NCBI GenBank assembly: GCA_049519595.1
Contig: JBEKQP010000194.1
Coordinates: forward strand, 1 to 8,928
Origin: CAWBRT01 sp049519595
Lineage (GTDB): Bacteria > Acidobacteriota > Terriglobia > Terriglobales > Acidobacteriaceae
Length of the DNA stretch: 8,928 bases
Reading direction: 5' to 3'
Below, one piece after another: positions 1 through 6,685 of the stretch; positions within the stretch are counted from its first letter, which is position 1; the number at the start of each line of letters is the position of its first letter. Below the pieces are notes generated by a model. It made no database searches. It was not told the DNA's origin and saw only the letters and a program-made list of their open reading frames with translations. The position numbers were made by a program, and so were the translations under genes.

Positions 1-854
1 CGGAATTCCCGGTTGAAATCAGTCTCAGCCCGATGCCGTCTCCCGAAGGCATGCTGGTCACGGCTGCCGTCCGCGACGTCAGCGAACGCCGCAAAGCAAA
101 CGAACAAATCAAACTATTGAACTCCGAACTCGAAGAGGCCTTGCGGCGCTCCGACAGGCTCGCCAGCACCGGACGCCTCATGGCCAGCTTGGCGCATGAG
201 ATCAATAATCCGCTGGATTCGATCTCCAATGTCCTGTTCATGCTTCAGTCGGAAGCCACCACCAACCAGCGGCAGCAAGATCTTATCGGCTTGGCAGCGC
301 GTGAACTTGACCGCCTCATGACCATCACCCGGCAAACCCTCGCTCCGCATCGGCAAACCTTGCAGCCCGTGGTCGTGCCGGTAAATGAACTGTTGGACGC
401 GGCTTGCGAGCCCTATGCTCGCAAGATGCAACAGGCCGGAATCGAAGTCATCCGAAACTATGAAAGCGAAGCCCAGGTGAAGGTTTTCGCCGGCGAATTG
501 CGCCAGGTGATTAACAACCTGATCTCGAACTCCATCGACGCCATGCCCAATGGCGGACAGCTTTTCTTGGAGACCCGGGTCCACGAGCCGAACCTGCAAA
601 TCAGGGTCGGCGACACCGGACACGGCATCCGTGCTGAATCTCTCGGCGAGATTTTTAAACCCTTTTTCACCACCAAAGGCGAAAGGGGCCTCGGCGTCGG
701 TCTCTGGGTCTCACGCAGCATTATCGAAAAGCTTGGCGGAGTAATCGAGGTCAGCAGCTCCACCAGCCCCAATGACCATGGCACCTGGTTCGCCATAACC
801 CTGCCCCTGGCGGACTCCGAACAGCGCTATCAGCAGCAACGCATGGCCAGTTGA
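1..854 (+). CDS. Sensor histidine kinase, C-terminal part (5' end outside window)
   Basis: This is the C-terminal part of a two-component sensor kinase, which autophosphorylates on His and passes the phosphate to a response regulator. The reading frame is open to the left edge (first full codon at 3), so the ATG at 33 is almost certainly internal. The residues before it (EFPVEISLSP) and the following VTAAVRDVSERRKA are the end of a PAS/PAC sensor domain. A short coiled-coil linker leads to the HisKA H-box, ASLAHEINNPL, with the phospho-acceptor His codon at 195-197. The HATPase_c domain follows, with an N-box (VINNLISNSIDAM), a G1 box (DTGHGI), an F-box (FKPFFTTK) and a G2 box (GLGVGLWVSRSI). 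All catalytic boxes are intact, and the protein ends normally about 25 residues after the last ATPase strand. No transmembrane segment is visible here and the signal sensed is unknown. No intact response regulator gene is in the window; a broken LuxR-type one lies convergently just downstream. Confidence 0.93.
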   Translation, partial: EFPVEISLSPMPSPEGMLVTAAVRDVSERRKANEQIKLLNSELEEALRRSDRLASTGRLMASLAHEINNPLDSISNVLFMLQSEATTNQRQQDLIGLAARELDRLMTITRQTLAPHRQTLQPVVVPVNELLDAACEPYARKMQQAGIEVIRNYESEAQVKVFAGELRQVINNLISNSIDAMPNGGQLFLETRVHEPNLQIRVGDTGHGIRAESLGEIFKPFFTTKGERGLGVGLWVSRSIIEKLGGVIEVSSSTSPNDHGTWFAITLPLADSEQRYQQQRMAS

Positions 855-904
855 TCTTTGTTGCTGGTGTTTCGGGTGCCCACGCCTGAGTGGCCCATTC
901 AAGC

Positions 905-1125
905 TCAGGCTCTCAACTTGTTGAAAATGTTGGTCAGATTGGCGCGTCACCGTGTCCTCCGAAATCAAAAACTCTTCTCCGTTGCCCTTGTTTGTTGCAT
1001 CGCGCGGCAACGCGGTGATGACCTGAAGCTCGCGCGGTGTCAGCCCAAATGTCTCTTCTTCTCTGAGCTGCAACCGCTTGTTCATCCAGCAGGTTAATTA
1101 ATTCCACCAAACTTGCCACTACGCT
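905..1125 (-). pseudogene. Decayed LuxR/NarL-type response regulator remnant (HTH domain)
   Basis: The minus strand carries fragments of one LuxR-type DNA-binding domain spread over different frames. The first fragment reads VASLVELINLLDEQAVAAQ and looks like the linker before the HTH. A shift near 1061-1066, in an A/G repeat, moves to a second frame reading FGLTPRELQVI, then TNKGNGEEFLISEDTV, which covers the first helices and the start of the recognition helix. A further shift near 938-945 moves to a third frame reading NLTNIFNKL, the usual continuation after ISEDTV in this family, and then a stop at 905-907. No receiver domain can be read upstream: the frames there contain stops. No single open frame covers the domain, so I call a pseudogene and not a gene. 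The ends are approximate. It is convergent with the histidine kinase and may once have been a regulator linked to it, but that is inference. Confidence 0.72.
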
Positions 1126-1416
1126 GTGCCCTAACGGCTGCGGAAAGCAGCGCCAGCAAGCGGACGCGAATCCGGATTACGTCCTCTCGCTTACCACAAA
1201 ATTACACAAAAAAAGGAAATCCTCGCCGCAAGTCAGCGCATCGCATAAGCACGGGCGGCGGCGCATATCGACTCTCCTTAGCGAATAATCACCGTTGCTC
1301 TCTGGCCCGATTTGTGTGCCGTGTTTCGCTTATCCGCGAGCGGACACTGGCCGACGTTCTGAATACGTAACATTCCTGGCCGTTCAACTCCGAGTAGCAA
1401 ATTTTTCGAACATACT
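1126..1416. other. Non-coding stretch, no gene supported
   Basis: The only open frame of note here (plus, 1113-1370) encodes an Arg/Ser-rich peptide with no recognisable motif, and it overlaps the regulator remnant. Frames on the minus strand immediately upstream of the remnant contain several stops, so the missing receiver domain is not preserved. I see no convincing promoter, terminator or repeat. This is best read as eroded intergenic DNA. Confidence 0.5.
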
Positions 1417-1425
1417 GTGGGCGCT

Positions 1426-1638
1426 ATGGTATGGCAATTCGAGCGTCGATTAGTATTTGCCGTTTCCGAACGGTGGTCGGGTTGGTTCTGTGAGCGCTGT
1501 TGCTGGAACCGTTCTCAACCCCAGTTGGAAGCTCAGAGAACCGAGCTTGCCAGCAGGATCCAAGCCGAGTTCGATTCGCACAATTGCGAAGAATTCGCAA
1601 CGCAAGATAAACAGCTGCCCCGGAGCAATTCAGCGTAG
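1426..1638 (+). CDS. Small Cys/Trp-rich hypothetical protein with CxxCC...HxC
   Basis: This is a 70-residue open frame with protein-like composition. It starts with an aromatic/basic strand (MVWQFERRLVFAVSERW), then WSGWFCERCCWN, then a charged helix-like segment, and ends in a FDSHNCEEFA motif. CxxCC followed about 35 residues later by HxC could form a small metal-binding site, in the manner of a zinc ribbon. This pattern is what supports calling it. I do not recognise the family and cannot give a function. The frame is open back to 1363, and a GTG at 1417 is an alternative start giving 73 residues. Neither start has a clear Shine-Dalgarno, which lowers confidence. The gene stands alone on the plus strand between the regulator remnant and the terminator of the lactate permease. 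It could be a chance ORF. Confidence 0.5.
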   Translation: MVWQFERRLVFAVSERWSGWFCERCCWNRSQPQLEAQRTELASRIQAEFDSHNCEEFATQDKQLPRSNSA

Positions 1639-1757
1639 GCGTGTCCCATATCTATCAGGCTGGGGGGATTTTCGGAATCACCCTCTTGGCTAGATATATC
1701 AACCTCCGAGATTCACGAGCCGTGGGGCCTGACGTGAAGCATCGAAGGCGCTCGCCG

Positions 1758-1790
1758 AAAAAAGGCCCAACCGGTGAAGCCGGGTGGGTC
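1758..1790 (-). terminator. Intrinsic terminator of the lactate permease gene
   Basis: On the minus strand an 11-base-pair GC-rich stem (1780-1790 with 1764-1774, containing one G-U-type pair and one mismatch) closes a 5-base loop and is followed directly by six U residues (1763-1758). It lies 70 bases after the permease stop codon. A second hairpin sits between the stop and this terminator (1823-1832 with 1838-1847, one mismatch) but has no U tract. Confidence 0.85.
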
Positions 1791-1860
1791 AAGACCTGCC
1801 ATTGATGTTTAAACCGCCCTTCGGGCCGCTGCCGGAAGCAGAGGCCCTAAGGGCAACTGG

Positions 1861-3531
1861 TTACCCGTTCAGGGCGAGGGTGGCGATGTCTTGCGGCACC
1901 ATCCCCGGGAAAACATAAGCCTGAAGCAGAATCAGGACACCGATAAACGCCAGCAGAATCAGCGAATACTTTGCCGTGCTGCGGAAAATATCCGTCTCCC
2001 TGCCAATGAGCCCCGTGGCCGCGCACGCAACCGCGATGGACTGTGGAGAGATCAGCTTGCCCATGACTGCACCGGCCAGGTTGGCCGACGTAGTCAGCAC
2101 GGGGTTGATGCCGATCGCGACAGCGGTCACTTGCTGGAGCTTGCCGAACAGCGCCGCCGACGAGGTAACCGAGCCCGTCAGGAACACTCCAAGCCATCCG
2201 ATGACCGGCGAAAACAGCGGGAACAACTTGCCGGTGTACTTGGCAAAGGCCAGACCCAGCGTGAACGACATGCCGGAGTAGTTCGCCAAAATTCCGATGC
2301 CGATCACCGAAGAGAGCGTGATGAGCGCATAGACCAATTGCTTGCATGTCTTGCCGAATACCTTGGCCCCTCTTGCCGGGCTGATCTTGAGGATCATCAT
2401 GGCAACGAAGGAAGAAATCAGCATGGCCGTTCCGGGAGCCAAGAAATACTCCCACTTGTAGCTGGCACCATACATGGCTGGCTTGGCGACGACCGGCGCG
2501 ACGCGATAGACGATCCCGTCCAGACCCGGCCAGTGGCCGACCATGACAAACCAGTGTTTAGCATTGACCCAGCCCTTGAAGGCGGTAATGCCCCAGATGC
2601 CCATGATGGTCATCAGCACCACCCAGGGCAGCCATGCCTTCAGAACCTGCCCGGTGGTGTACTTGGAATCCTTCTCCTTGTCCACGATGGGATCGTTCGG
2701 AAAGCGCCAGATTTCAGTCGGCTTCCAGATCTTCAGCAGCGCAATCAGACAGACCAGGGAGACGAAGGAGGACAGGACCGCCGGCAGCTCCGCGCCCAGA
2801 TACTGGGATACGAAGTAGCAGGTGACAGCGTAACTGACGCCCGCGACCAGGGCGGCCGGCCAGACCTGCGTCATCTTCTTCCAGCCAACCATCACCACCA
2901 GCATGAAGAACGGGATGATCAGCGCCATGATCGTCATGTCAAGGCCGATGGCCTTGGTGATCGGGCCAGCTTTCATGCCGGTTATCGAGATCATCATGTT
3001 GGTCGGTACACCCACCGGCCCGAACGGAACCGGAGGCGTGTTCGCCACCAGGCAGATGACTGCGGCTGGCAGGGGAGAGAATCCCAACCCGATTAACATG
3101 GCGGCCGCTACGGCTACCGGCGCGCCCTGCCCTGCGACTCCCTCCATGAAGGCGGAGAAGCAGAAGGCAATGAGCAGTGCCTGCAATCTGCGATCGCTGG
3201 AGAGAGTAGAGATGGAGCTCTTGAGCACGTCAAACTGGCCGGCTTCCACCGTCAGGTTATAAAAGAACACCGCCGTCAGGATGATCCAACCGATCGGAAA
3301 CAGGCCGGTTGCCATGCCTAATAGCGCCGCCGAGACAGCCACGCTCACCGGCATGTGGTACGCAAGAATCGTTATGACAAGGGTTAGCAGCAAGGTCAAA
3401 ATGCCGGCCCAGTGCCCCTTCATCCGTTTGACTGCCAACGCCCAGAATAAAAAGAAAATTGGAATTGCTACGATTAGCGCAGTAAGACCCAGGCTGTTAC
3501 CTACCGCTGAATAGTTATGAAACCATTGCAC
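1861..3531 (-). CDS. lldP: L-lactate permease (LldP/GlcA family)
   Basis: This encodes a 556-residue inner-membrane transporter of the lactate permease family (TC 2.A.14), which takes up L-/D-lactate and in some members glycolate by proton symport. The length matches the E. coli protein (about 551). The N terminus, FHNYSAVGNSLGLTALIVAIP, aligns with the family start. Family blocks are present throughout: VEAGQFDVLKSSI, the EG.AG.GAPVA block near residue 130, the PLPAAVICLVANTPPVPFG block, TGQVLKAWLPW, FLTGS.TSS.ALF near 452-461, and KLISPQSIAVACAATGL near the C terminus. There are about 13-14 hydrophobic segments. The start is a GTG with a very strong SD 8 bases upstream. Two family motifs carry unusual residues: Q135 in AGQGAP where Phe is usual, and V455/A459 in TGSVTSSAALF where Asp and Asn are usual. 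The substrate may therefore differ from lactate. The gene has its own terminator. The 405-base gap from ilvN suggests its own promoter, though readthrough is possible. Confidence 0.9.
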   Translation of the reverse strand: MQWFHNYSAVGNSLGLTALIVAIPIFFLFWALAVKRMKGHWAGILTLLLTLVITILAYHMPVSVAVSAALLGMATGLFPIGWIILTAVFFYNLTVEAGQFDVLKSSISTLSSDRRLQALLIAFCFSAFMEGVAGQGAPVAVAAAMLIGLGFSPLPAAVICLVANTPPVPFGPVGVPTNMMISITGMKAGPITKAIGLDMTIMALIIPFFMLVVMVGWKKMTQVWPAALVAGVSYAVTCYFVSQYLGAELPAVLSSFVSLVCLIALLKIWKPTEIWRFPNDPIVDKEKDSKYTTGQVLKAWLPWVVLMTIMGIWGITAFKGWVNAKHWFVMVGHWPGLDGIVYRVAPVVAKPAMYGASYKWEYFLAPGTAMLISSFVAMMILKISPARGAKVFGKTCKQLVYALITLSSVIGIGILANYSGMSFTLGLAFAKYTGKLFPLFSPVIGWLGVFLTGSVTSSAALFGKLQQVTAVAIGINPVLTTSANLAGAVMGKLISPQSIAVACAATGLIGRETDIFRSTAKYSLILLAFIGVLILLQAYVFPGMVPQDIATLALNG

Positions 3532-3539
3532 AACCAGTA

Positions 3540-3545
3540 CCTCCT
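3540..3545 (-). promoter_or_regulatory. Strong Shine-Dalgarno fixing the lldP GTG start
   Basis: A perfect AGGAGG on the minus strand is followed by 8 bases and then GTG at 3531-3529. This supports GTG as the true start. The nearby ATG (CAATGG) is out of frame. Confidence 0.85.
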
Positions 3546-3824
3546 TTTTCTATCGTGTTCCCAAGTTCAAAGACCTGCCTTCCTGTCAGCTACTGGACGG
3601 GAAGGACCCTGCAAAGCTGGTCACCGCTGTGGCTTTCCAGCGGGGACGCAGTCAGGGAATCTCAAAACAAATTTTAGGGTCGCGTCCGGAAGTTACTATC
3701 AGGTCGCTTACAAGGCAACAAAAATGTGAGTTGAGGGATTGCGATTCGAAGAATTGGTCTATTTTCGCGAACGAATTACAGAATCGCCCAAGCTTTCAGC
3801 TCGGTAGCCGCCTATCGGGAAATG

Positions 3825-3837
3825 ATTGATAATCAAT
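3825..3837. promoter_or_regulatory. Perfect 6-1-6 inverted repeat, possible operator
   Basis: ATTGAT-A-ATCAAT is a perfect 6-base inverted repeat around a single central base, AT-rich within GC-rich surroundings. It lies about 100 bases after ilvN and about 290 bases before the lldP start. Its shape suits a dimeric repressor site and it loosely resembles Fur-type AT-rich palindromes. No regulator can be assigned. Confidence 0.25.
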
Positions 3838-3936
3838 GCGTTAGGGAGTAAACCGGCAAGCCTGACGGACAAGGCTCCGGCAGCCTGGGTCGAAAACCGG
3901 CCTCCCAGCGCTGCACGAACCTGCCGCATGCGCCGG

Positions 3937-4494
3937 TCACGCCTTTTCGTGCGTTCCGTTCCCCGATTCAACAGTCGCCGGGGGTTTCAATTCCGTAGGT
4001 CTTAGAGGTGGCCGTAGCGAATCGGCGCCGCGGGTCATGGCGACCCGGCCGGTGCGCGCCATCTCCTGCACCCCGAACGGACGGAGCACTTGCAACAGGC
4101 CGTCGATTTTATCGACTTCGCCGGAGACTTCGACAATCAGCGATTCCGGCGAAACATCCACCACGCGAGCGCGAAAGACCTTAATCAACTCCATCAGATG
4201 TGGCCGCGACTGCTGGTCGGCGGCCACCTTGATGAGCGCCAAATCGCGTTCCACCGCCGGCCGTTCGGTGATGATCTCGGCCAGCAGCACATCGACCAGG
4301 TTTTCCAGACTGGCCTCCAGCCGGTGAGCGACCTCGCGGTTGGTGTTGACGACGATGGTCATCCGCGCAATTCCGGGGGTCTCGGTGGGACCAACGGTGA
4401 GTGAATCGATGTTGATGTTTAAGCGGCGGGCCAGCGAGCCAATGCGGTTCAGCACACCGGGTTTGTGTTCGACGTAAGCGACGATGGTCTGCAT
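3937..4494 (-). CDS. ilvN: Acetolactate synthase small (regulatory) subunit
   Basis: This encodes the 185-residue regulatory subunit of acetohydroxyacid synthase. It binds the IlvB catalytic subunit, raises its activity and, in characterised members, gives feedback inhibition by valine. Residues about 2-75 form an ACT domain (MQTIVAYVEHKPGVLNRIGS, then LARRLNINIDSLTVGPTE and ARMTIVV). The Gly/Asn region typical of valine-binding subunits is kept. Residues about 80-160 form the C-terminal ACT-like domain (ERDLALIKVAA, then ARVVDVSPESLIVEVSG and GVQEMARTGRVAMTRG). A Pro-rich tail of about 25 residues extends beyond the usual end. The ATG lies 7 bases after the ilvB stop. Its SD (GAGG) overlaps that stop, so the two genes are probably translationally coupled, as expected for partners in one complex. 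The symbol ilvH would be equally acceptable. Confidence 0.95.
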   Translation of the reverse strand: MQTIVAYVEHKPGVLNRIGSLARRLNINIDSLTVGPTETPGIARMTIVVNTNREVAHRLEASLENLVDVLLAEIITERPAVERDLALIKVAADQQSRPHLMELIKVFRARVVDVSPESLIVEVSGEVDKIDGLLQVLRPFGVQEMARTGRVAMTRGADSLRPPLRPTELKPPATVESGNGTHEKA

Positions 4495-4501
4495 CTTTTC
4501 C

Positions 4502-6211
4502 TCAGGAATCCCGCGACGTTTCGATCAGTGGCGTGGGCCGGCGAATCATCTCGTGCAACGAAGCGCCGCCCGCGACCATGGGATACACCGAATCCTCTTG
4601 CTCCACGCGGAAGTCCAGCAACACGGTTTCCGGCGCTTCCCGCGCGGCGCGAATTGCCGGGATGACCTCGGGACGGGTGTTGATCCGCTCGCTTCGGATT
4701 CCGAAAGCATTGGCAAGCGCACAAAAATCGGGAGCCACCAGCGGCGTGGCGACATACCGCTTATCGTAGAAAAACTCCTGCCACTGACGCACCATGCCGA
4801 GAAAGCCGTTATTGATAACGGCGATCTTCAGGTTCAGTTTTTCCTGCACGATGGTCGCCAGCTCGCACATCGTCATCTGGAATCCACCATCGCCAACAAT
4901 GACCCACACCTCCGAATCGGGACGCGCAACCTTGGCGCCAATCCCCGCCGGCACGGCAAAACCCATCGTCCCCAGCCCGCCCGAGGTAATGAGCGAGCGT
5001 GGGTGGTTATGGTGGTAATACTGCGCTTCCCACATCTGGTGCTGGCCAACATCGGTGACCACGAGGGCTTCGCCGTTGGTCTCTTTCCAGAGATCGTTGA
5101 TCACGTGTGCGGCCCAAAGATGCCCTGTGTCCGGCAGGTTCTGGATGTCGCGCACGGCCACGTCGCCTCTGAGTTTGTCGATGTAATCATGCCACTCGCA
5201 GCGGTCGCGTCTTTCGACATGGGGCAGCAAGCGCTCGAGCACCTGGCCCGCATCGCCGACGAGCGCCACATCGACCTTCACGTTCTTGTTGATCTCGGCC
5301 TGGTCGATTTCAATGTGAATCTTGTGCGCGCGGGTGGCGTAGGTGCGCAGGTCGCCAGTGACGCGGTCATCAAAGCGCATGCCTACGGCAATCAACAGGT
5401 CCGAGTCCTGTATGGCGTGGTTGACCCAGGCCTCACCGTGCATGCCCATCATGCCCAGGTTCCGCGGATCGCTGGCCGGAAACGCCCCCAGGCCAAGCAG
5501 GGTTAGCGCCACCGGAAAATCGCCGGCGCGGACAAATTCCTTGAATGCGTGCATGGCCCCGGAGATCAGAATGCCGTGACCGGCAAACACCACGGGCCGC
5601 TTCGCGCTGTTGATCAATTCGATGGCGCGAGCGAAAGACTCGTCGCTGATTCCCGGACGCTGGCGCTTGGGCGGCAGATTGGGAGCCGAAGCTTCCCAGT
5701 CGAATTCGCATACGCCCTGCTGGGCATCTTTGGTGATGTCCACCAGCACGGGGCCGGGCCGTCCGCTGGCCGCGATCACGAACGCCTCGCGAATGGCGCG
5801 GGCAACGTCTTCAGCCCGCGAGATCACCACGTTGTGCTTGGTGATGGGCATGGTGATGCCGGTGATGTCGACTTCCTGAAAGGCATCCGAGCCCAGCACC
5901 TTGCTGCTGACCTGCCCGGTGATGCAGACGATGGGCGAAGAATCGAGCATGGCAGTGGCGATGCCGGTCACCATGTTGGTCGCCCCGGGGCCGGAGGTAA
6001 CAATGGCCGCGCCAACCTCCCCGCTGGCACGCGCATAGCCGTCGGCCATGTGCGTCGCACCCTGCTCGTGGCGCACCAGGATGTGGTGGATCGGAGCTTT
6101 GCCAAGCGCATCGTAGGCGGGAAGAATCGCGCCTCCCGGATAGCCGAAAATATGCCGTACGCCCACCCTGACTAGTGATTCACAAAGAATTTCCGCACCC
6201 GTAAGTTTCAT
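4502..6211 (-). CDS. ilvB: Acetolactate synthase large (catalytic) subunit
   Basis: This encodes the thiamine-diphosphate enzyme that condenses two pyruvates to 2-acetolactate, or pyruvate and 2-ketobutyrate to 2-aceto-2-hydroxybutyrate, the first common step to Val, Leu and Ile. The protein has 569 residues from the chosen start, the usual length. In order it shows the N-terminal TPP-pyrimidine domain (FGYPGGAILPAYDAL; catalytic Glu49 in RHEQGATHMADGYARA; SGPGATN), the central FAD-binding domain (GLGAFP, GMHG, GMRFDDRVTG), and the C-terminal TPP-pyrophosphate domain with GDGGFQM at about 440 and INNGFLGMVRQWQEFFY. All key motifs are intact. The frame is open further up to an ATG at 6238. I prefer the ATG at 6211 (MKLTGAEIL) because it has GAGGTG (6222-6217) at good spacing and matches the family N terminus. 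A candidate attenuator lies upstream and ilvN is coupled downstream. Confidence 0.96.
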   Translation of the reverse strand: MKLTGAEILCESLVRVGVRHIFGYPGGAILPAYDALGKAPIHHILVRHEQGATHMADGYARASGEVGAAIVTSGPGATNMVTGIATAMLDSSPIVCITGQVSSKVLGSDAFQEVDITGITMPITKHNVVISRAEDVARAIREAFVIAASGRPGPVLVDITKDAQQGVCEFDWEASAPNLPPKRQRPGISDESFARAIELINSAKRPVVFAGHGILISGAMHAFKEFVRAGDFPVALTLLGLGAFPASDPRNLGMMGMHGEAWVNHAIQDSDLLIAVGMRFDDRVTGDLRTYATRAHKIHIEIDQAEINKNVKVDVALVGDAGQVLERLLPHVERRDRCEWHDYIDKLRGDVAVRDIQNLPDTGHLWAAHVINDLWKETNGEALVVTDVGQHQMWEAQYYHHNHPRSLITSGGLGTMGFAVPAGIGAKVARPDSEVWVIVGDGGFQMTMCELATIVQEKLNLKIAVINNGFLGMVRQWQEFFYDKRYVATPLVAPDFCALANAFGIRSERINTRPEVIPAIRAAREAPETVLLDFRVEQEDSVYPMVAGGASLHEMIRRPTPLIETSRDS

Positions 6212-6216
6212 TCGCC

Positions 6217-6222
6217 CACCTC
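6217..6222 (-). promoter_or_regulatory. Shine-Dalgarno deciding the ilvB start
   Basis: GAGGTG on the minus strand lies 5 bases before the ATG at 6211-6209. The alternative ATG at 6238 has no comparable site, so the shorter product is preferred. Confidence 0.7.
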
Positions 6223-6249
6223 GTACCCCATCCGCCATCGAAACATACC

Positions 6250-6301
6250 GCCGGGGAAAAACCCGGCACTAAAGCTGCCACAAAGCCGGAAGCACTTCCA
6301 G
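6250..6301 (-). promoter_or_regulatory. Tandem stem-loops between leader ORF and ilvB
   Basis: Two hairpins can form in the minus-strand RNA just before ilvB. The first pairs 6301-6296 with 6291-6286 (CUGGAA/UUCCGG, one G-U, 4-base loop). The second pairs 6267-6262 with 6255-6250 (GCCGGG/CCCGGC, U-rich 6-base loop), ending about 28 bases before the ilvB SD. Neither is followed by a good U tract, so they are not textbook terminators. They could act as attenuator or RBS-occluding structures controlled by the upstream short ORF. Confidence 0.4.
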
Positions 6302-6380
6302 CAGCACTGGCGCCCCACAGGGGATTTAATATTTTACGGCATTCGACTTCGGACTGTTATTGCCAGAATACAGCACTGGC
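6302..6380. repeat. Direct repeat of a 10-mer in the ilvB leader
   Basis: CAGCACTGGC occurs at 6302-6311 and again at 6371-6380. The first copy read by RNA polymerase (6380-6371) lies inside the candidate leader ORF and the second lies after it. Both expose GCCAG in the RNA, which competes for the same partner at 6366-6362. This supports a switch between two stem-loops. Confidence 0.5.
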
Positions 6381-6408
6381 CCACCACCACAGCTCCGCGA
6401 CCCGCCAT
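6334..6408 (-). CDS. Candidate ilvB leader peptide, rich in Val/Ile/Leu
   Basis: This is a 24-codon ORF ending with TAA, 122 bases upstream of the ilvB ATG. Branched-chain residues are concentrated in its middle: V7-V8-V9, I14, L15, I17 and V19, along with C12-C13. This is what is expected of a leader peptide whose slowed translation reports lack of charged branched-chain tRNA and relieves attenuation of ilvB. RNA inside the ORF (CUGGC, 6366-6362) can pair with GCCAG within the ORF (6380-6376) or with a second copy downstream (6311-6307), giving alternative structures. The weakness is that the ATG has no clear SD. An in-frame GTG at 6459, preceded by AAGGCGGG, would give a 41-residue form. 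Position and composition are seen; the regulatory role is inferred. Confidence 0.5.
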   Translation of the reverse strand: MAGRGAVVVGQCCILAITVRSRMP

Positions 6409-6685
6409 GTTTGGTCGCGTGCATGGGCGGAGATCCCCACTCAACGGCCAGGCAAGCACCCCAATCCCGCCTTGGCCGGGTTGCTGAATCTTATCAAAAA
6501 ATCGGCGGGAGCGGTTTCAGAATAGATACCGCTTGAATTTCGCTTCGCTGTTCACGCGAGTTTTCCACGCTAAGAGGTCAACGTAGCGGCCGCTTTACCA
6601 GTCGGTCCGCTTGCCCAAGGTATCGAAATAAAGAAACGTTGAGGTCTAGCGCAGAATCGGAGTCAGTGTATCCCGCGCTATCAGC
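6409..6685. other. Upstream part of the ilvB leader/promoter region
   Basis: No gene is supported here apart from a possible N-terminal extension of the leader ORF up to 6459. The ilvB promoter should lie in this stretch but no clear -35/-10 pair is visible. A TAAGAT hexamer follows the T tract (minus, near 6495-6488) without an obvious -35. An inverted repeat (6510-6515 with 6528-6533) lies 8 bases before six U residues on the minus strand (6501-6496). It could be a weak terminator for the upstream transcript, but the U tract does not abut the stem. Confidence 0.4.

Larger units (their letters stand above)
3532..3936. other. Intergenic region between ilvN and lldP
   Basis: These 405 bases contain no supported gene. 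A 70-codon minus-strand frame here (3759-3971) runs antiparallel to no known motif and overlaps the ilvN end in another frame. The region presumably holds the lldP promoter and the end of the ilvBN transcript. I could not identify a strong -35/-10 pair or a U-tract terminator. The one notable element is the inverted repeat at 3825-3837. Confidence 0.55.

Noticed and set aside
884..910. Inverted repeat GCCTGAG...CTCAGGC after the histidine kinase stop
   Set aside because: It has a 7-base stem with a 13-base loop and no U tract and lies inside the pseudogene, so it is not convincing as a terminator.
1113..1370. 85-codon plus-strand open frame
   Set aside because: Its Arg/Ser-rich product has no motif, it overlaps the regulator remnant and it has no Shine-Dalgarno.
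1891..3096. 401-codon plus-strand open frame
   Set aside because: It lies wholly antisense to the lactate permease and its product is an Arg/Asp/His-rich sequence typical of a reverse-strand shadow; the permease has full family motifs.
3759..3971. 70-codon minus-strand ORF overlapping the ilvN end
   Set aside because: It overlaps ilvN in another frame, its product is basic and low in motifs, and it lies in the presumed ilvN 3' region.
4484..5506. 340-codon plus-strand open frame
   Set aside because: It is antisense to ilvB, which has intact TPP and FAD motifs; the composition is shadow-like and no motif is seen.
5549..6175. 208-codon plus-strand open frame
   Set aside because: It is antisense to the N-terminal part of ilvB, with no recognisable domain.
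6328..6424. Alternative short ORF starting at the ATG at 6424 in the ilvB leader
   Set aside because: Its product is Gly/Ser-rich without branched-chain runs; the overlapping frame with VVV and IL fits a leader peptide better.
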